Below are positions 33,170 through 43,723 of a stretch of 64,000 nucleotides of DNA, in pieces. The notes beneath the pieces were generated by a model. The model was not told the DNA's origin. It searched no databases and saw nothing but the letters and a program-made list of their open reading frames with translations. Origin of the DNA: Rhizopus arrhizus (Eukaryota; Mucoromycota; Mucoromycetes; Mucorales; Rhizopodaceae); NCBI GenBank assembly GCA_024220505.1, contig JAKZZE010000016.1, positions 1,054,001 to 1,118,000 on the forward strand, written 5' to 3'. A program made the position numbers and the translations under genes. Position 1 is the first letter of the stretch, and every line of letters starts with the position of its first letter.

Positions 33170-33371
33170 TGTCCCTGAGACCCTGCTCTCATTACAACCC
33201 CGCTATCTGGGACAATTGAGAAAATTCCAGAGATTTCTGGACATCATCATAAAACATATAAATAGTTGTATTGTTTTGTAAAAAATAAAGAACAGCTTTC
33301 CTCACAAGTTCAAGTTTATTTTATTGTTTATTTCGACTTACTATTGGTTGGTTCTATTGTTAACAACGACA
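33082..33371 (+). repeat. Ty3-C 3' LTR
   Basis: 290 bp, no difference from the 5' LTR seen by eye; its first part encodes the C terminus of Pol. Confidence 0.92.
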
Positions 33372-33401
33372 TTGTTTCGTAGTAATAAAAGTTTGTGAGT
33401 T

Positions 33402-33474
33402 TGCCTTCTGCCAGAATCGAACTGGCGACCTTCTGCTTACTAGGCAGACGCTCTGCCATCTGAGCCAAGAAGGC
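33402..33474 (-). tRNA. tRNA-Thr (anticodon AGT)
   Basis: 73 nt on the minus strand: acceptor GCCTTCT/AGAAGGC perfect, discriminator A. Anticodon stem TCTGC/GCAGA encloses loop CTAGTAA with anticodon AGT. T arm GCCAGTTCGATTCTGGC is intact. Ty3-C lies on its 3' side, and a LINE relic begins some 750 bp on its 5' side. Confidence 0.95.
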
Positions 33475-34227
33475 GGATATGGATGACGAAGTCGGATTTT
33501 GGTCGATGATCGCCTTTGATTCCTTTTTGATTTTTAAAGCTTATTTTGTATTCAAAAGATGCTCCTTTTCATGGCGATTCGAATGGTATGCTTTTCGGTG
33601 TGGTTGGATAACTCTAACAGACGTTATTGAAGAAAATGTAAAAGAAAATAAGGGGAAAGGAAAATAATCAGCTTCACCGCATCGGGAATTGAAAAGACAC
33701 ACGTCACAATTGGCCGACATTATTTTTCTTACCTATTATTTTCTATCCCTCATAGGATACATCAAGAAGACGATCTCTGGACGCATTATCCACCCAATGT
33801 GCCAGCACACTAAACAGAAAAGAACACCATAAAAATCAACATGAAAACGAATACTCAATTGATACAGCATTTACTTTATTTATCAAAAATCACCATCATT
33901 CTCTTTATAATTGTATATTTTCCCCAATTACCTTATATTAATATGTTATTCCAAAGCATCTATTGTTGTAAAGTAATAAACAAAAGGCTTTCTTCCCGCT
34001 AAAATTAATTTTGGGTGCCGAGTAAATTCTTTTTGCACGTTCAAGCAATTGAAGTCAAGAACTAGTTTATATTGTTAACTTTGTTGTTATTGTACATTAA
34101 TAGTCTTTACAGTCTTCTATTAATTGGTTTCTGTTATCACTTCACCGTATAGCGAAACTAGACATAACATACATATTAGCAACTGTCATGGACTTCTTTC
34201 GCACTTTTGATTGTTACACCAATTTTC
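33475..34227. other. Unassigned stretch between tRNA-Thr and LINE-3
   Basis: No gene or repeat recognised; may include the 5' untranslated part of LINE-3. Short frames here look random. Confidence 0.4.
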
Positions 34228-35326
34228 ATGGCTAAACAATCATCCGTTCACACTTCTTTAAAGAAAAACAAAGCAATCCATCATTAGTTCAATCAATCCA
34301 TCCAAGATAAACAACAAAAAACAACTCTCACCTTCTAAGATCGAAATTCCATCGAGAAATCCAACAAATACTCCTTTAGATAGTCAGAAGAACAGCAACA
34401 ACAAAAGACAAACTTCCCCTGACCCTGAACCCTCTGCCGCCACTAAACGCACCCTCGCAGATCGTTCTCCGCCCTTCTTACCTATTGATATTGATCGTCA
34501 CCCAACCGGCAAGCCAAAGTACAACATGGACATAGCCAATATTACCAACCCTATTACCACCACCACCACACTGACAAGCGAGCCAGATTTTCATTTTGGC
34601 CCTGCCACTGCTCCTACCGCGCCTGCCCTCTCACTTAATGGGCCTCTTGACTTTGATATCCTCCCTGGCATGCCCGATTGGTTTCAACCGATCATGGCCA
34701 TGATTACAAGCCAAGGTCAACGCCTTGCACACCTAGAAGCTCTGACCAAAGAGAACCAGGACCTAAGAACTGACCTTGAGGCGGCTCATCGCCGCATCAA
34801 AGAGTTGGAGACTCTTAATACTACACTCCCTGCAGCACCCAAACTGCAGCGACTAACAAGCCTGCTGGATCTGAGGCCTCCAAGTGGAAGTCACCTCCCA
34901 CTCCTACCCCCACTCCTGCACCTACCTCTTCCTCGTTCGCTTCTGCTGCTCGTAAGGGTATGCGTATCACGCAGCCATCCAAGCCCAAGGCTACTAACCG
35001 CACACGAAAGGCACCTTCCAAACGCCAACTTCAGGTCGCTGCCCGTACCTTTGCTCCTCCTCCTGCAAATAACGGGTTCCAATACCTTTACCTTCCTTGT
35101 CGCTTCAGGGAGTCTATCACCAACGTTCGCAAGAAGGTAGGTATGCTTGGCCTGGAGAACTGGCGTATCCTCGACGTCTACCACCCTACCACCCGCGTGG
35201 TAGCACTCCTAGTCCACAACGAATACGCTTCGACTGCCACCAATAAGCTTGATACAGCTGGTATCAAGTTAATCAACGATTTTGATCCTCGCGATCCCAC
35301 CAACCTACGCGACGTCAAATACAAAG
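34228..35326 (+). pseudogene. LINE-3 ORF1 relic, frameshifted and truncated
   Basis: A protein-like frame begins at the ATG at 34228 and shifts near 34270. It then runs through the in-frame ATG at 34526, with a coiled coil near 34720-34830 (E-N-Q-D-L-R-T-D-L-E). It shifts again between about 34850 and 34960 and ends in the conserved ORF1 domain (F-Q-Y-L-Y-L-P; N-W-R-I-L-D-V), homologous to LINE-1 and LINE-2 ORF1. Cut at 35326 by the left end of Merlin-2. Confidence 0.8.
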
Positions 35327-35662
35327 GGTTAATTGTAACTTTGCTGTCGTCGGACTTTAAAATTTTCAATTTCCTTATTAGGAAATCCCCATTTTTAGGC
35401 ATTTAGCTGTAATAACCCGTAAAATAGAATTGTATTATGCATGTTATTGTCCAGATTGGTTAGGGCGTCAGTTTCCTAAGCAAGAGGTCACTAGTTCGAC
35501 CCTTACATATACCTTTTTTTGAAATTTTGGTAGTAATTTTTTAAGTCTGAGTTTTTTCTTTTTGTGACTTAAATTTTTTGAAATAATTTTTTTTCCATTT
35601 CGCGTTTTTCCTCTTTTTTTTTTCTTCCCTTTTTACATTTTTCAAATTAAAGTTAGTATATT

Positions 35663-37055
35663 ATGTCTTTTATCAACATTTCAACTGCAAACTACACCAA
35701 TCCTGCTGGTATTCGTCGTCAAAGACCTGTTACTTCACCAAGCAACCCTATTATTATTGTTGATTCTGATGAAGAAGTAGAAGAAATGCGTTTAGAAACT
35801 GAACAAACTTCAGATTTGGATGAAGCATTTATTTCTATCAATAACGACGATAATGAGGAATTATTGGAAATAGAAGATTTTGAAGTTGATGAAGAGTTAC
35901 ATGACAGTAATATTTTGCCAGACAATTGGAGCATAGAGCAAAATGTTCATATTATGTCCACCAGAACGTTTTTTTTAACTTTTGGAACAGAAGAAGCGTG
36001 TATGCAGTAAGTATAAAAGTATAACGAAATATTCTTTTATGCAATATTAGTAACTCTATTTTTTTTTTATAAATTAGATTTTTTATTAATAATGGAATTT
36101 ATTATGGAAGCAATACTGTTTATCGTTGCAATGGTGCTGAAGGAAGTATTATGTACTTGGAACAAACAGGAAGTATTCCACGTTGGAGATGTAATGGCAT
36201 AATAATAAACCAAGAAACCGGTGAAAAGTGCTGTAATGGACGTCAAATAGCCGTACGAAATGCTTCCTTTTTTAGTCATCGCAACTTACCAACCTATGAC
36301 ACACTTTCGATTCTTTACTTTTGGAGTTTAAAAATACGCCGCATGACAATTTCTACCATGGTTGGATGCTCTCCTAATACAGTACGTAAAACATTAACAG
36401 ATTGGTACCAAGTCTTACAAGAAGATTTGCAGCAAAACGACTGTAAAATTGGAGGCTATGATGTGGATGGAAATCCAATCGTGGTAGAAATTGATGAATC
36501 AAAGTTTGGAAAACGAAAGTATCATCGTGGACACCGTGTGGAGGGTGTTTGGGTGGTTGGTGGTGTGGAAAAGACACCTGAACGAAAGTGTTTTCTAGTT
36601 GTAGTTAATAACAGAAACACGGAAACGATGGATACAATTATCCAAAACTATGTTGCAGATGGATCGATAGTACATACAGACTGTTGGCGAGCCTACGAAA
36701 ATATGGTAAACCTTGGAATGAATTTAATACATCGAACTGTCAACCATAGTGTAACATTTCGCGATGGCGATGTTCACACTAACACTATTGAGGGTAAGAA
36801 TAAGATTACTATATACAAAGGTTTATAGTTCAAAATTATTCTAAAATTTCTTTAGGAACATGGAATGGAATAAAAATGAATGTAACTCCTGCTCTCAGAA
36901 CGAAGAAAATGATGCCTTGGTTGCTTATTGAATTTATTTGGCGAAGAAAGCATCATAACGACATATTTAACGGTATAATAAATTGCCTTAAGAATGTTAG
37001 CTTCGATCGAGCTCAACGTAATCCAGCCTGCCTAACAGAACTTGCTGCAGAATAA
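35663..37055 (+). CDS. Merlin-2 transposase (ISXO2-like DDE), three exons
   Basis: Exons 35663-36006, 36078-36793 and 36856-37055 with introns of 71 and 62 bp; spliced length 419 residues. Same motifs as Merlin-1: acidic N terminus, I-D-E-S-K-F-G, H-T-D-C-W-R-A-Y, N-T-I-E-G-x-W. The middle exon protein is identical to Merlin-1 by eye; a few changes occur elsewhere (for example His for Pro near the end of exon 1, and Cys for Trp near the C terminus). Intact, so probably able to act on both Merlin copies. Confidence 0.88.
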
Positions 37056-37395
37056 TAATTATAATAGAAAATAAAAGTAAAAATCTTTGTTAAAATGTTA
37101 ATATTATTTGAAGCAAGTATTATTAATACTTTATGTAAAAAAATAGCCAAAGTGTTAAGATAATCAATTTAAAAAAAAAATTGTAATGGTATTCGTTTTT
37201 GTGTGTTTACAATATAAATACAAAATAAAACGATACATAAAAGCGTTAATTTAAAAAAACGAATCACAGCTATAAAACTGCAATTGCAACTTCCTAAAAA
37301 AAAAAAAAAAAGGATGCACCGCACGTTTCGAACCGGCGACCTCTTGCTTAGGAAACTGACGCCCTAACCAATCTGGACAATAACATGCATAATAC

Positions 37396-37853
37396 TGATA
37401 TGTGGCTAAATTCGTCTCTTCGTCCTCCATTTAATCACGTGTTTTGCGGACCGGATGGTTGTTGTTCGGATCGGGCAGTATTTTCTTATTGTTTGGTGCT
37501 TTTATGGCTGTATTGGAAAATAGTGTGGAGTTACACAGATGGACTGTTTAGCACAGACGCGAGAAATACTAGAGTTCCTGAAAGACTAATTATTTATGAA
37601 GATCCTATTGTGCCTAAAGGAATACAATATCAAAAACTCAGTTGATTTAGAAGAACGAGAAATAACGGAAAGTCAAAAGAGCTTTATTATAAATAGTGTT
37701 GTTGACACAATAATAAACGATATACAGTCTTCTTCCCATTTTTATATACTTACTTTACGCTTTTAAAGTCTTACTGCCTAAAGAAGTTCCCATACTATTA
37801 ATTGAAGGTTATAATATTCAAGGTAAACATAGTTGGGGAAAACACACATATCA
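37396..37853 (+). repeat. Ty3-D 5' LTR
   Basis: 458 bp; contains an 80-codon open stretch that, in the 3' copy, is the end of the integrase frame. Confidence 0.93.
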
Positions 37854-37916
37854 AGTGGTCCGGCCTACCAGATCTAGTATATTAATTCGGTGATGTATAT
37901 TCAAGGGTATATTAAA

Positions 37917-38879
37917 ATGTCAAGCTTAAATCAAGATAGTCAAGCTATTTCCGGTGCGTTGATAGGTGAAAATCAACAGGGAAACAAGATGATGAGATAC
38001 GTGAATGAACCTAAGAGCTTCACGGGTTATACTAAATATCCAGGTGGGGATATTTGTACTGAAGCTTATACTTGGTTAAACAGGATGTCTCGTCTTAAAG
38101 CTACTGCAAAGTTATCAGATAAAGAAATTCTTTTCATTGTGGGTGATCACCTTGTTGAGAAAGCCGAAACCTGGTGGAACGTCGTTGGTTCCAAGTCTGA
38201 ATCTTGGAAAGAGTTTTCTGAGCTGTTCAAGAAACAGTACATGGTGGACCAAGAAGACAAGTGGTGGCGCCAACTTCAAACTATGAAGCAGGGTCCTCAA
38301 GACAGTATCGATGATGTGGCTCTGAAAATGGAGGAACTCTTTGGTCTTTTGGGTTCGATGAGTGAAGCCTTTCAGGTCAGAACCTTTTTGGGTGCAATAA
38401 ACCCTACTATTGCATTCGAAGTTGAAAAGGATGAAACTGCTACCACGTTTTCTGCTGCCAAAAAGAAAGCTAAGCAAATTGAGAGAAGTTTAGCAAAGTA
38501 CGGTGCTAATGGTGTGATGCCCAATCGTGGTTTTAGTAATGTTACTAACGTGGAGTCTGACAATGTTGGTTCTCAGCATGGCTGGAATTCCTCTTCGTCT
38601 ACTGTTTCTTCTTTGGCGGAAAGGCTGGAACAATTGCGAATCAACTTGGTGCAGCTAAGTAACGTTGTCATGAGTCAAGAGAGGGTTACTCCTCAGGTCG
38701 CTAACTCCAAGCCTGTTCGAAGAAGTTTGGTCTGTTTCTTCTGTGATGAAGAAGGTCACCGCAAGTTTGAATGCCCTAAGTTTTTAGAGAAACAGAATGG
38801 TAGGGCTATGAATCAAACGCCAGCTACGGGGTCTAATGCCATTCCTGTGAACCAGGGAAAAGGTCTGGAGCGTCAGTAA
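37917..38879 (+). CDS. Ty3-D Gag
   Basis: Start taken at the ATG at 37917; an in-frame ATG at 37893 is possible. About 320 residues: retrotransposon capsid-type domain (W-W-N-V-V and W-x-E-F-S-E-L-F-K motifs) and a C-terminal zinc knuckle C-x2-C-x4-H-x4-C at about 38734-38775. The frame ends with TAA at 38877-38879, inside a perfect stem-loop that follows a slippery heptamer (38855-38861), so part of the ribosomes should shift into pol. Confidence 0.92.
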   Translation: MSSLNQDSQAISGALIGENQQGNKMMRYVNEPKSFTGYTKYPGGDICTEAYTWLNRMSRLKATAKLSDKEILFIVGDHLVEKAETWWNVVGSKSESWKEFSELFKKQYMVDQEDKWWRQLQTMKQGPQDSIDDVALKMEELFGLLGSMSEAFQVRTFLGAINPTIAFEVEKDETATTFSAAKKKAKQIERSLAKYGANGVMPNRGFSNVTNVESDNVGSQHGWNSSSSTVSSLAERLEQLRINLVQLSNVVMSQERVTPQVANSKPVRRSLVCFFCDEEGHRKFECPKFLEKQNGRAMNQTPATGSNAIPVNQGKGLERQ

Positions 38880-41788
38880 AAGAGGTGACTGACGCTCATA
38901 AAAATAATCAAAATCCTCAAAATTTTGGTGACGTCAACTTGGTGGACACAGTCAGCCAAGATAGTGGTGATGGTTTTGCTGAGGTCTACGTGTCAAAAAG
39001 AAGAATGGATGCTCCTCCTTCGGTTTCTGCTTCGGATACTCATGTTGACAAGCGACCAGCAGCAGAGACTAATCCAGTGGGTATAGGCGGAAATCAGGTG
39101 TATTCAGGCTTTCAGCAAGCTACAACGTCAAGTCGACCTTTTGGTGCGGGTATTCCTGCCTTGGGTAGTGGTGGAGTTCCTGTAAATACTTCGATGGATA
39201 CGTTGCCTGGTCTTCAAGGTGGTCCTACAGTCAAGAGGGCAGTCAAAAAACGCGTACGTGGAAAAGCTCGCCGCTTACCTGTTAAAATAAAGAAAAAAGG
39301 AAATGTCTGGGAGGTGCTTGATGGCACAAATGCTGGTTTGTCTGTTGCAGGTTTAATTGCAATGGATCGTGGTGTGCAAAGAGATGTCATTGATGGAATT
39401 CGTTTCTTGCGAGAGAAGAAAGCATCGCTTAAGACGACGGAAAAAGTAGTTACAAAGGGTCGTAGGTCTGAAGAAAATACTGGTGCGGCACCTATGGTGA
39501 TCAATGTGGTGGACCAAGACTCTTATGACAGTGGTTCTAGTGTTGTTTCTGACGATGTCTTTATTTCTGATGATGAATCTGACTGGCAGTCTACGTTTTC
39601 GCTTTCAGATGACTCCAATGATAGTATGAACCTTACTGAAGATTGGGATGATGGTGTTTCTGTCTATCACTATCCTTATAGTCTAAATCAGATGAAGCAA
39701 GGTTCTCCTTTGAAGGGTGTTGTTACTATCAATGGCAAGTCTGTGGTAGCAATCTTTGATACTGGTGCAAGCGTGAGCGTCATTGGAAAAGCCTTGGCGG
39801 TTTCTTTGGGTCTTAAGCCTAATGGGGATACTTTGGCGTTGACTGGTCTAGAGAACAAACAAGGTAATGACAGTCCAATTGTAAGTGATGTGCCTATCTG
39901 TATCGCTGGTAAAATACGTCCTGAGCATATGTGTATCCATGATTCTGGTAATACTGATCTGTGTCTGTTGGGAATTACGTGGTTCCAAGCCTATGGTATC
40001 GAGCTGGATTTAATTAATTCTATTGTTAAAATACCTACGACAACTGGGATGGTTAAATTGCAAGGTTACACGTCTCATATTAAAGATCGGTCGCTCTTGA
40101 ATTCGAACGTTATGCTCCCTTCGGTGTTAGATGCGGGTGGGTCAAGTAAAGCAACGATTGGTTCTGATGATGATCGGCGAGTCTATATGGTGCAAACTAG
40201 TCAAAACCATGTGGATGCTTATGAAGATGAGTTGATTCCAGAAGGCGAAGTATTAGAAGAAGAATTTAAGTATAATGCAAATAATATTACTATTGGTGTT
40301 TTACCTGAATTAGCTGATGTAGTAGAAAGGTATAAAGAATGTTTCTCTGAGGTCTCTGGTCTGGGTCGTGTTACTGGTTATATGATGGATCTCCCGTTGA
40401 TAGATGGAGCAACTCCTATTAGAACGAAACCTTTTAGAATAAGTTGGCAAGAAGAAGAAGTTCTAGACCAATACTTACAAGAAATGCTGGATCTAAATAT
40501 CATCAAGCCGTCTAATGGTCTTTGGGCAAGTCCTTGTTTCTTCATACCAAAGAAGGATGGGTCATTGCGTCTAGTGATTGATTACCGTAAGCTGAACAAG
40601 ATGGTCAAGCAAGACGCGTACCCTCTTCCTCATATTGATGAATTGTTGGACTCGGTAGGTGGTGCTACTATATTCTCTACTCTGGATTGTACGTCAGGAT
40701 ATCATCAACTCCCGTTAAATGAAGAACATGCAGAAAGGACTGGGTTTGTTACGAAGCGAGGTACCTTTTCCTTCAATGTGTTACCTTTCGGAATTACTAC
40801 TGGCTGCAGTCAATATCAAAGAATGATGCACACTATTCTGTCGAAGTACGTGGGTGATTTTGTCCTGATCTTCTTGGATGATATTTTGGTGTATTCAAGA
40901 TCTGTTGAAGAGCATCGGTACCATTTATCTCTGTTATTAGAAGCATGTGCAAAGGCCAATCTCAAGTTGAAGCGCAAGAAGTGTAAGTTTGGTGAAAGTC
41001 AAGTCGAGTACTTAGGACATGTCATTACTGCCAATGGGGTGCTGCCTAGTGATCATAACATCAATAAGGTGAAGATGTTTGAGACTCCTTCTAGTGTGGA
41101 TGATGTTCGCTCTTTTCTTGGTCTGACGGGGTACTATCGCAAGTATGTCCCTGGTTATGCTACGATGGCTGAACCTTTGACTCGTTTGTTAAAGAAGACA
41201 GTGCCTTTTAGTTGGGGTCAAGAACAGCAAATGGCTTTTGAACAGTTTATCAAAGCACTTACCGAAACGCCTATACTGTCTTATCCTGATCGTAAAAAGA
41301 TCCAAGTGCTCTCTGTGGATGCTAGTTTGAAAGGTCTAGGTGCTATTTTGTCACAAGTAGATGATGCTGAAACGATGGCTAATGAACGGGTGTTGTCATA
41401 TGCTTCAAGAGGTCTGCGTGGAAGTGAAGTGAACTACGCGATTACGCATTTGGAGGCTCTGGCTGTTGTTTGGGGTGTGACTCATTACAAGCACTACTTG
41501 AAAGGGCGGCATTTTGTATTGATCACTGATCATTCGAGTCTGGTGTATATCTTCAAACCAAGTCGTATTACGCCTAAGTTGTCAAGATGGGCTGCTGCTT
41601 TATTGGACTATGATTATGAAGTTCGGTATCGTCCTGGTAAAAGTAATCCTGCTGATGCCTTGTCTAGAATCTGTAGTAAGGAGGATAGTGATCGGTCGGT
41701 GGATGAATATGAAAACAAATTTGCTGCTAATGTATCGAATAATAATGAGAATATGGTTCTTGCCGATGGTGTTACTCGTAGAAATTGA
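38837..41788 (+). CDS. Ty3-D Pol: protease, reverse transcriptase, RNase H
   Basis: Open in the -1 frame from just after a TAA at 38834-38836 to TGA at 41786-41788; entry is predicted by frameshift, not by its own start (only a GTG at 38885 is near). A spacer rich in Ser/Asp/Gly comes first, then protease D-T-G-A-S near 39759, reverse transcriptase F-L-D-D near 40873, RNase H (V-D-A-S) near 41319 and the end of the RNase H/connection region. Integrase is not in this frame but follows after 264 bp, in register. Confidence 0.9.
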   Translation, partial: CHSCEPGKRSGASVKEVTDAHKNNQNPQNFGDVNLVDTVSQDSGDGFAEVYVSKRRMDAPPSVSASDTHVDKRPAAETNPVGIGGNQVYSGFQQATTSSRPFGAGIPALGSGGVPVNTSMDTLPGLQGGPTVKRAVKKRVRGKARRLPVKIKKKGNVWEVLDGTNAGLSVAGLIAMDRGVQRDVIDGIRFLREKKASLKTTEKVVTKGRRSEENTGAAPMVINVVDQDSYDSGSSVVSDDVFISDDESDWQSTFSLSDDSNDSMNLTEDWDDGVSVYHYPYSLNQMKQGSPLKGVVTINGKSVVAIFDTGASVSVIGKALAVSLGLKPNGDTLALTGLENKQGNDSPIVSDVPICIAGKIRPEHMCIHDSGNTDLCLLGITWFQAYGIELDLINSIVKIPTTTGMVKLQGYTSHIKDRSLLNSNVMLPSVLDAGGSSKATIGSDDDRRVYMVQTSQNHVDAYEDELIPEGEVLEEEFKYNANNITIGVLPELADVVERYKECFSEVSGLGRVTGYMMDLPLIDGATPIRTKPFRISWQEEEVLDQYLQEMLDLNIIKPSNGLWASPCFFIPKKDGSLRLVIDYRKLNKMVKQDAYPLPHIDELLDSVGGATIFSTLDCTSGYHQLPLNEEHAERTGFVTKRGTFSFNVLPFGITTGCSQYQRMMHTILSKYVGDFVLIFLDDILVYSRSVEEHRYHLSLLLEACAKANLKLKRKKCKFGESQVEYLGHVITANGVLPSDHNINKVKMFETPSSVDDVRSFLGLTGYYRKYVPGYATMAEPLTRLLKKTVPFSWGQEQQMAFEQFIKALTETPILSYPDRKKIQVLSVDASLKGLGAILSQVDDAETMANERVLSYASRGLRGSEVNYAITHLEALAVVWGVTHYKHYLKGRHFVLITDHSSLVYIFKPSRITPKLSRWAAALLDYDYEVRYRPGKSNPADALSRICSKEDSDRSVDEYENKFAANVSNNNENMVLADGVTRRN
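38855..38897 (+). promoter_or_regulatory. Predicted -1 ribosomal frameshift signal (gag/pol)
   Basis: Slippery heptamer GGGAAAA at 38855-38861 in the X-XXY-YYZ register of gag (codons GGA, AAA). Then a 6-nt spacer (38862-38867) and a perfect 10-bp stem GAGCGTCAGT/ACTGACGCTC (38868-38877 and 38888-38897) with a 10-nt loop. The pol frame is open from 38837 and is exactly -1 relative to gag. Confidence 0.85.
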
Positions 41789-42052
41789 TGGCTATAATAA
41801 CGCGATTATGATTATTTTTGTAAAGGATCCTTTTTTATCTCTTTTATCTTTTTTCTTCATCCTTTTATCTTTTTTATCTCTTATTGTTCACTTTTGTATC
41901 TTAATATTTTTTGGAACTTTTACCTTTTTGAATCGGTCTAAACTTCACTTTACTTCTTGGAAAAAGGGTGATAAACAATAAAGTTACTGTTGGTATAAAA
42001 GAAGAGTAATTGGGTCCTTTTAAAGTTCAAATTCTTTCTCTGTTTACAATAT
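41789..42052 (+). other. In-frame spacer between Ty3-D pol and integrase
   Basis: 264 bp with several stops in the common frame and a long pyrimidine-rich run (41825-41910). Flanking frames are in the same register. No convincing GT...AG intron restoring a plain integrase junction was found. Confidence 0.6.
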
Positions 42053-43723
42053 TTGATCTTTAATCGTATGCTTCTGCGATTGGTATCGAATATAATGGCT
42101 ATTAGTTTCGCTTGGTTTCTGACAATATATCATTATTTGGCTGATGGTTCACTGCCAGAAGATTGTGATAAGAAAACGGCGCAACGTATAAGGTATCAAG
42201 CAAAGAAGTGGTGTCAATCTGATGAGGGATTCTTGTTGGAAAAAGGAACTGGAAGAAGATTACTTCATGAAGGCGACGCGCTAGAAGTGGTCAAAAGGAT
42301 ACATCAAGAAGGTCATTTTGGGATACTTAACACCATAGACAAGGTCAATAAGTACTATGTGCTGTCGGGGTGCAGAGAATTGGTTACTGCAGTAGTACAC
42401 TCTTGTGAGACTTGTCAATTTCGTGCTCAAATCAAGGCGGTTAGGTCTAACCCTGGTGTGATCATGAAGACTCCTCTTCATCCTTTCTTTATGGTTGGTG
42501 TTGATGCGGTGGGACCTTTACAACCCACAGAAAAAGGAAATCGTTATATATTGACTGCGATCGATCATCTAACAAGATGGCCAATGGCGATGTGTGTCCC
42601 GGATATTGATGAAGAAACTACTGCAGAGTTTTTCTTTAGTGCTATTGTTAAAAATTTCGGTGTACCTCAATACATCTTGTCTGACAGAGGGTCTAATTTT
42701 ATATCAACATATGTACATTATTTCCTCCGTCAAATTGGTTGCAAAAATATCATGACTACAAGTTATAGACCGCAAGTTAATGGTATGTGTGAAAGGTTAA
42801 ACCAATCCTTAGTTCAGATTATGTCTAAAATTGCGCGTGATAATGGTGACATATTACAATGGGACAAGTATTTAGACGCTGCTTTGATGGTTCTCAGGTC
42901 AATGGTCAATAGCTCTACTGGTTATAGCCCAGGGTATCTATTGTTTGGTTATGAATTCAGAACTCCTGCTGTTTGGGTAGCACCTAAGGAAGATTTTGTG
43001 CTTGGAGAAGAGATGGAAGCTCTTAAAGATCGGGTGATCGAGATTCAAGACAAGATGGCAAAGGTCAGAAGAATAGCAAGGGAAAAGTCGGATGAAAACA
43101 AAATCAAGGCAAAGAAAAGATACGATAAACGGGTGATATATCGGAAAAGTTTTGAAGTTGGAGAGAAAGTCTTGTTGCGTGATGCTACACCTTCTACAAA
43201 ATTATCGGACAAATGGTTGGGTCCATACACAGTGTCGCAAGTGAATAAGAATGGAACGTACTTATTAGTTGGCAAGAATAGTCTCAGGTTAAAACATGCT
43301 GTGAATGGAGACCGTTTGAAATTATTTAACAATGATGTAAAACACATGGTTCCTGATGTGGTTACTACTGCTGCTGCGGAGCAATTTCGAAGTTGGTTAA
43401 ATACAAAGAAGAATCCAGCGTTTGTAGTGGATAGGAAATTAAAAGAGGAAGAAGAGTCTAGCGGGGGAGTACGTGATATGTGGCTAAATTCGTCTCTTCG
43501 TCCTCCATTTAATCACGTGTTTTGCGGACCGGATGGTTGTTGTTCGGATCGGGCAGTATTTTCTTATTGTTTGGTGCTTTTATGGCTGTATTGGAAAATA
43601 GTGTGGAGTTACACAGATGGACTGTTTAGCACAGACGCGAGAAATACTAGAGTTCCTGAAAGACTAATTATTTATGAAGATCCTATTGTGCCTAAAGGAA
43701 TACAATATCAAAAACTCAGTTGA
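42053..43723 (+). CDS. Ty3-D integrase, C terminus encoded by the LTR
   Basis: Open from about 42053; first ATGs at 42068 and 42095. Zinc module H...H near 42302-42318 and C-x2-C near 42410-42419; catalytic D near 42501 (V-D-A-V-G), D near 42679 (S-D-R-G-S-N-F) and E near 42790 (C-E-R-L-N). A basic GPY-type region follows (K-W-L-G-P-Y). From 43474 the frame runs on through the 3' LTR for about 83 codons, rich in Trp, Cys and aromatic residues. How it is expressed is unclear, since it is cut off from pol by the 264-bp spacer. Confidence 0.88.
   Translation: MIFNRMLLRLVSNIMAISFAWFLTIYHYLADGSLPEDCDKKTAQRIRYQAKKWCQSDEGFLLEKGTGRRLLHEGDALEVVKRIHQEGHFGILNTIDKVNKYYVLSGCRELVTAVVHSCETCQFRAQIKAVRSNPGVIMKTPLHPFFMVGVDAVGPLQPTEKGNRYILTAIDHLTRWPMAMCVPDIDEETTAEFFFSAIVKNFGVPQYILSDRGSNFISTYVHYFLRQIGCKNIMTTSYRPQVNGMCERLNQSLVQIMSKIARDNGDILQWDKYLDAALMVLRSMVNSSTGYSPGYLLFGYEFRTPAVWVAPKEDFVLGEEMEALKDRVIEIQDKMAKVRRIAREKSDENKIKAKKRYDKRVIYRKSFEVGEKVLLRDATPSTKLSDKWLGPYTVSQVNKNGTYLLVGKNSLRLKHAVNGDRLKLFNNDVKHMVPDVVTTAAAEQFRSWLNTKKNPAFVVDRKLKEEEESSGGVRDMWLNSSLRPPFNHVFCGPDGCCSDRAVFSYCLVLLWLYWKIVWSYTDGLFSTDARNTRVPERLIIYEDPIVPKGIQYQKLS

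Larger units (their letters stand above)
28276..33371 (+). mobile_element. Ty3-C: full-length Ty3 retrotransposon
   Basis: 5096 bp with two 290-bp LTRs that look identical (TGTCGT...ACGACA) and flanking TTGT (28272-28275 and 33372-33375). The sequence TGGTAGCATCTG follows the 5' LTR after two bases as a likely primer-binding site; a purine run (gggggggag) precedes the 3' LTR. One open frame; probably recent. It belongs to the same family as Ty3-E. Its right end is 30 bp from the 3' end of a tRNA-Thr gene. Confidence 0.95.

Noticed and set aside
33479..33667. 62-codon frame beside tRNA-Thr as a gene
   Set aside because: Starts within 5 bp of the tRNA, no recognisable features, no supporting context.
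37385..37645. 86-codon frame in the Ty3-D 5' LTR as a separate gene
   Set aside because: It is the 5' LTR copy of the integrase tail encoded in the 3' LTR.
41789..42052. Plain spliceosomal intron joining Ty3-D pol and integrase
   Set aside because: No GT...AG pair tested gave a clean in-frame join with a normal integrase start; left as unexplained.
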